From Verrucomicrobiota bacterium (GTDB taxonomy: Bacteria > Verrucomicrobiota > Verrucomicrobiia > Opitutales > Oceanipulchritudinaceae), in assembly GCA_021208135.1 (NCBI GenBank), contig JAJOKB010000003.1:1-34755 (forward strand): DNA of 34,755 bases, given 5' to 3'. The notes beneath the pieces were generated by a model. The model did no database searches, was not told where the DNA came from, and worked only from the letters and a program-made list of their open reading frames with translations. The translations under genes and the position numbers were made by a program. Of this stretch, positions 29,213 through 34,755 are shown one piece after another. Each line of letters starts with the position of its first letter. Position 1 is the stretch's first letter.

Positions 29213-30586
29213 ATGAATCGGTTCTACATTAGACTTACGGTTGCCAGATGAATGAGCGCGACTCCGAGGCAGTTGCCGCATTGTTGCGTGAGCGTGGCTA
29301 TGTTATGGTGCCCGAAGAGCAGGAGGCCGATATCATTTTGCTAAATACCTGTTCAGTGCGCGACCAGGCTGAGCAAAAAGCCATTGGCAAAACCGGCCAC
29401 CTTGGGAAACTGCGCAGGCGCAAACCCAGTTTGATTCTGGGGATCATGGGTTGTATGGCGCAAAACAGGGGTGAAGAACTTTTAGATAAATTGCCAGATC
29501 TCAATCTACTGGTCGGGACGCAAAAATTTTCACCGTGTACCTGATATGTTGGAACATATCATAACCCGGCAAAAGGCGTTGGGTCCCAAGCCCAGCACTC
29601 TGGTCGAATTGGGAGAAGAAGAGGGTTCAGCCGAAACTATCAGGGCCCACCTGGAAGAAAAGACTCAGGTGAGCGCCTTTGTGAGTATCATGCAGGGCTG
29701 CAACATGCACTGCGCCTTCTGCATTGTGCCTAAAACCAGGGGTGCGGAACGGTACCGCAGTATGGAAACAATTGAGGCTGAGGCCAGAGAACTGGTTGCC
29801 GGCGGGGCCCGCGAAATCACTTTGCTCGGCCAGATTGTCAACAGTTACGGACTCAGGCAGATGCCGTTTGTTACCAAGCGCAGTCCCTTCGTGCAGTTGC
29901 TGGATAGACTCAGCGCTATCGATGGTCTGGAACGCATTCGCTACACATCTCCGCACCCTAGAGGTTTTCAGGAAGATTTGATTCAAGCGTATGGACGACT
30001 GCCAAAGTTGATGCCCAATGTTCACTTGCCGCTTCAAAGCGGCTCCGACAGGATTTTGAAATTGATGCGCCGTCCTTATACCGTGCGCAGATTTAAGGAA
30101 ATTGTACAACGCTTGCGTGAAGAACGTCCGGGAATCACCTTTTCGACAGATGTGATCGTTGGTTTTCCGGGAGAAACGGAGGCCGATTTCCAACAAACAG
30201 TTGAGGTATTTGACGAGATTGGTTTTGAGATGGCGTTCATCTTCAAATACTCCGAGCGTGCCGGTACACTGGCTGCCGAAATGCCAGAAACTGTCTCCAC
30301 TGAAGAGAAAGAAGAGCGCAACCAGGTGCTGCTCAAGATTTTGGAAAAACACTCTTTGGCCTATAATCAAAGTCGTATAGGTTGCATTGAACAGGTTTTG
30401 CTCGAAGGTCCCGCCAAGCGCGGTGAATCGATGTTTATGGGCAAGACCCCAGCCAATCGCAAGGTAATCGTTGCCGCACAACCCAGACTTGTTGGTGAAT
30501 TAGTGGATGTGCGTATCACCTCTGCTGGCGTCAGTGCGCTGAATGGAGAATTGTGTCTTGCGGGAGTGGAAACGGATGTAGCATAG
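29213..30586 (+). CDS. miaB: tRNA-2-methylthio-N6-isopentenyladenosine37 methylthiotransferase MiaB (two frameshifts)
   Basis: Radical SAM enzyme that adds a methylthio group to i6A37 of tRNAs. About 457 residues after repair. The N-terminal UPF0004 domain has its cluster ligands at Cys11 (TYGCQMNERDSE), Cys47 (NTCSVR) and Cys81 (MGCMAQ). The radical SAM cluster motif is Cys163, Cys167, Cys170 (QGCNMHCAFCIVPKTRG). Also seen: PHPRGF, PLQSGSDRILKLMRRPYT, DVIVGFPGETEADF, and a C-terminal TRAM domain. Two indels: one base missing near 29231-29235, which restores the first cysteine motif from ATG 29213, and one T extra in T4 at 29527-29530, which gives VGTQKFHRVPDMLEHI. No Shine-Dalgarno sequence. 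Confidence 0.93.
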
Positions 30587-30596
30587 TGCTCTTCTT

Positions 30597-31149
30597 ATGA
30601 TGCTTTCTCTAGCCACGGTAACTTTGCTAACCGGCCTGCTGCTGCTTTGTGTGGGCAGTGGATACCTCATAAGCAGTCCCACTTGGCAAAAGTGGGTGTT
30701 CAGCTTTGGCCGCAGCCAAAAAGCCGCCTACGTTACCATGGGCTTGGGAGGCGGCGCGTTCCTGTGGAAGGTTTGGAATTTGGCAGAGGCGGATTTTGGC
30801 AATTTCAGCGTTCATCTGACGGTTTTTTTGTGCTGTCATTGTAGGCTCCTTCTTTGTCGTGAGAGACTTTCTTGCCGTTAGGGGCGCAGCTGTGTTGATT
30901 TTAGTGGCTGCCCTGGAGGGATTGAAATCTGCATTTGCACAGTATGAATCTCCGCAGCGTTTGCTTCTGGTAGCCTTTATTTATCTGATGATCGTGCTGG
31001 CACTCTTTCTGGGCACAGTACCTTTTTATTGGCGTAATTTTCACGAGTGGTTGTACCGTGACCGTGGCAGCCTATTGTTGCCTAGAGTTTTGGGATCTGT
31101 TTTGACTGGCTACGGATTGCTGCTTTGCATCGTTACCTTCACATACTAA
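30597..31149 (+). CDS. Hypothetical polytopic membrane protein (frameshifted)
   Basis: About 183 residues after repair with five or six predicted membrane segments. It starts MMLSLATVTLLTGLLLL. The motif KVWNLAEADFGNF sits between membrane segments 2 and 3, and VPFYWRNFHEWLYRDRG near the end. The frame breaks in T7 at 30823-30829. Removing one T joins SVHLTVF to CAVIVGSFFVVRDFLAVRGA. The architecture reminds me of hypothetical proteins found upstream of gmk in Opitutia, but this is from memory. It lies 10 bases after miaB and 15 bases before gmk, so probably one operon. Function unknown. Confidence 0.7.
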
Positions 31150-31164
31150 GCCGGATATACAGCT

Positions 31165-31755
31165 ATGGCATTGGTCTTGGTCATCAGTGGTCCCGCTGGC
31201 AGCGGTAAAACCACCTTATGTGAAACCCTTCTGGAACGCTACCCCGATAATGTGCGCCGATTGGTAACAACTACCACCCGCCAGCCCAGACCCGGCGAGC
31301 GGGACGGCATTGATTATCATTTCCTCTCAGAAGCGGAATTCAAGCGCCGTATTGACGTTGGCGCATTCATGGAATGGGCTCAGGTCCACGGTCGCTATTA
31401 TGGTTCGGAGAAAAAATACGTCTATCACACCTTGAAGGCAGGGTTTGATTTGCTCCTGAATATTGATGTTCAAGGTGCCGAGCAATACCGCACCGCAGAA
31501 CAAGGCGACGATTTTCTCCGGGGCAAGTTATTGACCATTTTTATCCAGCCGCGCGATTTGGAGCAAATTAAGGAAAGAATGGCTGCCAGAGGGGCTGACG
31601 ATCCCAAGGAAATCGAACGCAGACTGGCATCCGCACGTGCGGAATTGGTGCACGCACCACGATTTCATCACGTGATTACTTCGGGGACGCGGGAGCAGGA
31701 CTTCGCTGCGCTGGAGCAGCTCTATCTCAATGCCAGACGCAATTGCTCCCGCTGA
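31165..31755 (+). CDS. gmk: Guanylate kinase
   Basis: Phosphorylates GMP to GDP with ATP in the cytoplasm. 196 residues, the normal size. Seen: P-loop VISGPAGSGKTTL (residues 6-18), the GMP-binding region TTTTRQPRPGERDGIDYHFL, MEWAQVHGRYYGS, and LLNIDVQGAEQYR. The lid region reads MAARGADDPKEIERRL. The stop codon directly abuts the stop of the convergent lipoprotein gene (TGATCA at 31753-31758), leaving no room for a terminator between them. The frame is intact. Confidence 0.96.
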   Translation: MALVLVISGPAGSGKTTLCETLLERYPDNVRRLVTTTTRQPRPGERDGIDYHFLSEAEFKRRIDVGAFMEWAQVHGRYYGSEKKYVYHTLKAGFDLLLNIDVQGAEQYRTAEQGDDFLRGKLLTIFIQPRDLEQIKERMAARGADDPKEIERRLASARAELVHAPRFHHVITSGTREQDFAALEQLYLNARRNCSR

Positions 31756-32247
31756 TCAATGCAGTTGTGGCGTGCGCAGCGCTTCGTAAAAAACTTCTGC
31801 CGAGGGCAACAAAACGTGGTCCTGATCACCAAATCCCAGTCTGCGAGCGACCAGGAAAACCCTGACTTGAGCGGGCGGTACGGGCGTTTTCAACTCAATG
31901 ACTAAATCCTCCAGCGCCATAGTGGTCATCATATCGGCTGGAGGAGGAATGACCTCAGCCAGAATCCACCACTGGTCCCCGTAGGGTTGCTGGTCGAGAA
32001 TTTTCAGTTGGTGACCCCCGCTGGGTGCGGTGTATCTGACTGTGAAATCGTATGACATGGCAGGAGCAGGGGGTTGCGCAGGTTCTGATGGCGAATTCGG
32101 TGGTTGTGAGGTCTCCTGAGCGACGGAGTGAGACGGTTCCGGCACCACAGATTCATGACTTGTCGAACCTGAGTCGGTACCGCAGGCAGCCAGCAAGGTG
32201 CAGACGCCTATAAAAAAGGCCGGCTTGATAGCGCGGCCTGATGTCAT
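31756..32247 (-). CDS. Hypothetical lipoprotein
   Basis: A 163-residue secreted lipoprotein. It has an N-terminal signal peptide with lipobox LLAAC (Cys22), then a Ser/Pro/Glu/Gln-rich spacer (about 23-63), and a small domain from YDFTVRYTAPSGGHQLKIL to VFYEALRTPQLH that looks mainly beta. No known family recognised. It starts 15 bases after the thioredoxin-like gene, so the two form a pair in the envelope. The frame is intact. Confidence 0.8.
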   Translation of the reverse strand: MTSGRAIKPAFFIGVCTLLAACGTDSGSTSHESVVPEPSHSVAQETSQPPNSPSEPAQPPAPAMSYDFTVRYTAPSGGHQLKILDQQPYGDQWWILAEVIPPPADMMTTMALEDLVIELKTPVPPAQVRVFLVARRLGFGDQDHVLLPSAEVFYEALRTPQLH

Positions 32248-32262
32248 AGATGGGGTGCATTT

Positions 32263-32709
32263 TCAGGACCGCTTGGCCAGTTCGCTCTTCAGGTGTTCAA
32301 CGTAACTGCTTGGGCCGCCGCGCCGGTAGCCAGTGCGGGCGAAGACCTCACCTTTGGGATCCATTAGAAGAATCGTTGGAAAACCTTGAACCCCGTATTG
32401 TTGCATTAACCGGCGGTTTTGATCACGCTGAGCCTCCGACTGCTCAATGTTTCTCGGGAAATCGAGTTTTACCATGATGAAGTTTTCGCGCACGAAAGCC
32501 TGAAACTCCTCTTTGCTGAACACTTCGTCGTTCAGGCGAACGCACCAAATGCACCAATCGGAACCTGTGAATTCCACAAATAAAGGACGATCTTTCTCTG
32601 CTGCCAGTTTCTTGGCAGCCTCAAAATCGGTATGCCACTCGATGCTGGCAAATCCAAGAGGGGCCAACATGACGCTGACCATTAAAATGAGGAGGGATGT
32701 TTTTTTCAT
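32263..32709 (-). CDS. Exported thioredoxin-like protein (WCxxC)
   Basis: A 148-residue periplasmic thioredoxin-fold protein. Signal peptide at residues 1-21 (MKKTSLLILMVSVMLAPLGF). The redox motif WCIWC has Cys53 and Cys56 in FTGSDWCIWCVRLNDEVFS, and the cis-proline loop is QGFPTILLMDPKGEVFARTG. This fits the Thioredoxin_7/DUF255-like group related to the DsbD C-terminal domain. It probably reduces or isomerises disulfides in envelope proteins; the partner is unknown. First gene of a pair with the lipoprotein gene. Divergent from the NMT1-type gene. Confidence 0.9.
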   Translation of the reverse strand: MKKTSLLILMVSVMLAPLGFASIEWHTDFEAAKKLAAEKDRPLFVEFTGSDWCIWCVRLNDEVFSKEEFQAFVRENFIMVKLDFPRNIEQSEAQRDQNRRLMQQYGVQGFPTILLMDPKGEVFARTGYRRGGPSSYVEHLKSELAKRS

Positions 32710-32827
32710 AACAAATATAAACTACACAATTCGCCAGGAGTTGCCAGTACTTTTCCACCTGTTGCTATCCTGACCACCGAAAGACAAGATGTTTGCAATC
32801 CAGGTTGGATTGTTTAGCTTGCTGTGG

Positions 32828-33835
32828 ATGCGACGTTTCAAATTGTGGACTATCAGATTAATGGTGTTGGCTGCGGTGGGCCTTGGTTTTAGCGGCTGTG
32901 GACGAGGTGGATTAGACAGCGGTGCAGATGGCTTATTTGTAGTTAATTTTCAATTGGACTGGGTGCCTGAACCTCAACACGGAGGACTGTTCATGGCAGA
33001 CATGCTGGGCTATTTCGCTGAGGAGGGCATTCTGGTGAACATCATACCCGGTGGCCCCGGATCCAACTCGCTGTCGCGGGTCGCAACGGGAAGGGCTGAG
33101 TTGGCGCAAGCCGAAGGCAACAACACCATCGTCGCTGCGGCTGAAGGATTACCAGTGCGCATTGTCGGTGCGTTGTTTCAGCACGATCCCAGCGTCTTGA
33201 TGTTTCATGCCTCCAATCCCATTCAGGATTTTGCCGACTTGAATGGTCAACTCTTGCGCGCGCGCCCGGAATGGACATTTCTGGAGTTTCTGCAACGCCG
33301 CCACGGGGTCTCATTTCGTTTGGCTCCGGCAACCGGAGGCATGGAGCAACTGGCGGCTGATCCCAGCGCTATTCAGCAGGGTTATTACATCGCAGAGCCT
33401 TATTATCTGGCGCGTATGGGGGTTAGCTTGCAGTGGTTACATGTGTGGGATGCTGGCTACGATGGCATCAGCGCGGTGGTGGCTAATGCCGATTTTGCCC
33501 GCAGGCATCCCGACAAATTAGCCGCATTTATGCGTGCCTATTATCGAGGGCAGGTAGCTTATTTTGAAGGCAGTCCTGAGCTGGCTCACGCCCGCATGTT
33601 GGATATGAATCCCAATGCAACTGAATCTTTCCTGCTGTGGTCGCGGGATCGAATCATCGAACAGAATATCGCCAAGGGTGATGCTGCCCGAGGCAGTGAC
33701 ACCGACTACTTGCTGTTATCGCGTGCGCGTATTGAAAAACAAATAGCCCAGCTCGTGGAGCTGGGCTTGTTAACGGAAAATCAACTGGATGCCGACGATG
33801 TGTGGGTCCGGATCAATCTACCGGTGCGATACTGA
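32828..33835 (+). CDS. NMT1/THI5-like ABC transporter substrate-binding lipoprotein
   Basis: Periplasmic solute-binding protein of the SsuA/THI5/NMT1 type, about 335 residues. ATG 32828 gives a lipoprotein signal (RLMVLAAVGLGFSGC, Cys24). ATG 32789 would add 13 residues. Seen: FQLDWVPEPQHGGLFMADML then GYFAEEGILVNIIPGGPGSN, the family's opening motif, and ATGRAELAQAEGNNTIVAAA. Family members bind pyrimidine precursors of thiamin, nitrate, taurine or alkanesulfonates; the ligand cannot be told here. No permease or ATPase gene lies next to it. The 3' end overlaps exbD tail-to-tail by 23 bases and carries the exbD terminator hairpin. The frame is intact. Confidence 0.88.
   Translation: MRRFKLWTIRLMVLAAVGLGFSGCGRGGLDSGADGLFVVNFQLDWVPEPQHGGLFMADMLGYFAEEGILVNIIPGGPGSNSLSRVATGRAELAQAEGNNTIVAAAEGLPVRIVGALFQHDPSVLMFHASNPIQDFADLNGQLLRARPEWTFLEFLQRRHGVSFRLAPATGGMEQLAADPSAIQQGYYIAEPYYLARMGVSLQWLHVWDAGYDGISAVVANADFARRHPDKLAAFMRAYYRGQVAYFEGSPELAHARMLDMNPNATESFLLWSRDRIIEQNIAKGDAARGSDTDYLLLSRARIEKQIAQLVELGLLTENQLDADDVWVRINLPVRY
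33736..33767 (-). terminator. Intrinsic terminator of exbD inside the opposing gene
   Basis: On the minus strand a perfect 10-bp stem AGCCCAGCTC/GAGCTGGGCT with loop CAC (33745-33767) is followed by ATTTGTTTTT, about 45 bases past the exbD stop. On the plus strand it codes QLVELGLL of the binding lipoprotein. Confidence 0.75.
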
Positions 33836-34223
33836 TTTTTTGCGCGCCGCCAACAGTGGCGCGGTCCATTACTTGAACCATCAATCCTGAGAGAGCATTG
33901 CGTTCAGCTTGAACGATGACAGGGATCTCGCGGTTGCGGGCCAAACCGCTTTTCACGATATTTTCCACACGGCTGATAGTCACCGTGTTGCCTTCATGGA
34001 CAACTTGGCCTGCGGCAGTGACCCGAAAAATGATGGGCTCTGTGGGTTCATCCCGTTGAGAATCAGGCGTTGGCATCGGTTTGTCTGCCGAAATGCCGCG
34101 TTCGTCCACGAAAACGGTGGTCACGATAAAGAAAATGAGAAGAATGAACACCATATCGATCATCGGGGAGATGTTGATGTCACTCTTATCTTCGCTTTGT
34201 TTAATGCGTCTTTGGGTACTCAT
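33813..34223 (-). CDS. exbD: ExbD/TolR family biopolymer transport protein
   Basis: Proton-channel stator subunit that works with an ExbB/TolQ partner to energise TonB or Tol systems. 136 residues, usual size. Seen: a short cytoplasmic N-terminus, the conserved membrane segment DINISPMIDMVFILLIFFIV with the proton-carrying Asp23, and a periplasmic C-terminal domain ending VGGAQKISIAPVD. No ExbB gene lies within the window; the neighbour upstream is the SBF-like transporter, 44 bases away. The frame is intact. No Shine-Dalgarno sequence. Confidence 0.93.
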   Translation of the reverse strand: MSTQRRIKQSEDKSDINISPMIDMVFILLIFFIVTTVFVDERGISADKPMPTPDSQRDEPTEPIIFRVTAAGQVVHEGNTVTISRVENIVKSGLARNREIPVIVQAERNALSGLMVQVMDRATVGGAQKISIAPVD

Positions 34224-34267
34224 GAGTCAGTGCTTGAGAAGTAAGATGCTTGTGCGTTGCGAAACAT

Positions 34268-34755
34268 TCAAGAAAAATTCTGATTGAGCCGTGGGCTGAT
34301 GACCGCAGCCAGCAATAATTGAAGCGGATGAACCATCAGTAGCGGCAGCAAAAGCAACCCCAAATGGGTGTTGGAATCTGCTGATGCACTTTGCATGAAA
34401 ATGACTACGGCCATGGGAGCGCCTGTTGCCAGAGATTTTTGGCTGCCGCAAAAAAGCACTGCGATGCGGTCTGATGTTGCTTCTACCCATCGCTTGCTGC
34501 CGTGCCACACAATCCAGTGGTTGGCCAAAATTGTAATTGTGGCCAGTAGCAGCAGAACGCTCAGTGTCAGCGGTGTCAGGGACTGCCAGGACCCATCTGC
34601 GTGGAGTTGGGCAAATGCGTTGAACACGATCAGGACGATAATTGCGCTGCTGATAGTGCGAAAAATGAGGACGGACGCGTGCAAACCAGCTGGTGTACCC
34701 GATAAACACGCGGACAATTTGACCGGCAATCAGGGGCAGAAGAATCCACTGTACG
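34268..34755 (-). CDS. Bile acid:sodium symporter-like (SBF-like) transporter, 5'-truncated and frameshifted
   Basis: C-terminal about 162 residues of a polytopic carrier of the SBF-like group (PF13593 type). The gene runs off the right edge. Seen: QWILLPLIAGQIVRVFIGY, a following segment AIIVLIVFNAFAQ, then VLLLLATITILANHWIV, and the family's C-terminal signature region DRIAVLFCGSQKSLATGAPM. The frame breaks in A5 at 34661-34665 (+ strand). Removing one base joins WFARVRPHF to RTISSAIIVLIVFNAFA. It ends LNQNFS. The substrate is unknown. Confidence 0.82.

Noticed and set aside
33845-33866. GC-rich inverted repeat CGCGCC/GGCGCG as a terminator of the NMT1-type gene.
   Set aside because: It lies in exbD coding sequence and is not followed by a T-run on the plus strand.
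1-34755. CRISPR arrays, tRNA or rRNA genes, insertion sequences, prophage or toxin-antitoxin modules.
   Set aside because: I looked for regular repeats, cloverleaf-like stretches, transposase motifs and small paired genes and found none that could be supported.

Overview
The window is a gene-dense bacterial chromosome segment with about 27 protein genes, one 6S RNA gene and a likely origin of replication next to dnaA. GC content is moderate. The envelope genes (RodZ-like, O-antigen ligase, AsmA-type proteins, lipoproteins, ExbD) point to a Gram-negative cell. The gene set, and several hypothetical membrane proteins whose style resembles Opitutia proteins, suggest Verrucomicrobiota. That placement is inference, since no rRNA or tRNA gene is present.

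Layout. 1-7502 (+): a Gld-type ABC exporter locus (ATPase, permease, GldG-like protein, DUF4340 protein) followed after 7 bases by a 912-residue AsmA-like protein. 12024-7488 (-): O-antigen ligase, small membrane protein, zwf and opcA, closely packed. 13909-12150 (-): SulP anion transporter. 15024-14080 (-): mannose-6-phosphate isomerase. 15112-18638 (+): ftsK and a RodZ-like gene. 18701-20257 (+): 6S RNA running directly into rarA. 21739-20331 (-): dnaA, with a putative oriC at 21740-22166. 26051-22654 (-): sufS, beta-ketoacyl-ACP synthase, trpA. 26050-31755 (+): unknown exported protein, TIGR03546/TIGR03545-type fusion, miaB, membrane protein, gmk. The right end holds a thioredoxin-like/lipoprotein pair (-), an NMT1-type binding lipoprotein (+), exbD (-) and a truncated SBF-like transporter (-).

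The dominant oddity is reading-frame damage. At least 23 single-base indels, almost all in homopolymers, break 15 genes, including essential ones (dnaA, ftsK, zwf, sufS, miaB, rarA). In each case adding or removing one base restores the family's continuous protein. This is most simply residual sequencing or assembly error, because several hits are in runs of only two bases that cannot slip. Broken genes are therefore annotated here as single genes spanning both pieces.

The most interesting biology is the 6S RNA/rarA junction. A 6S-like RNA with a closing stem, central bubble and 3'-side bubble hairpin ends in GGAGG plus seven T, directly followed by the rarA ATG. The rarA ribosome-binding site is thus the 3' strand of the 6S closing stem.
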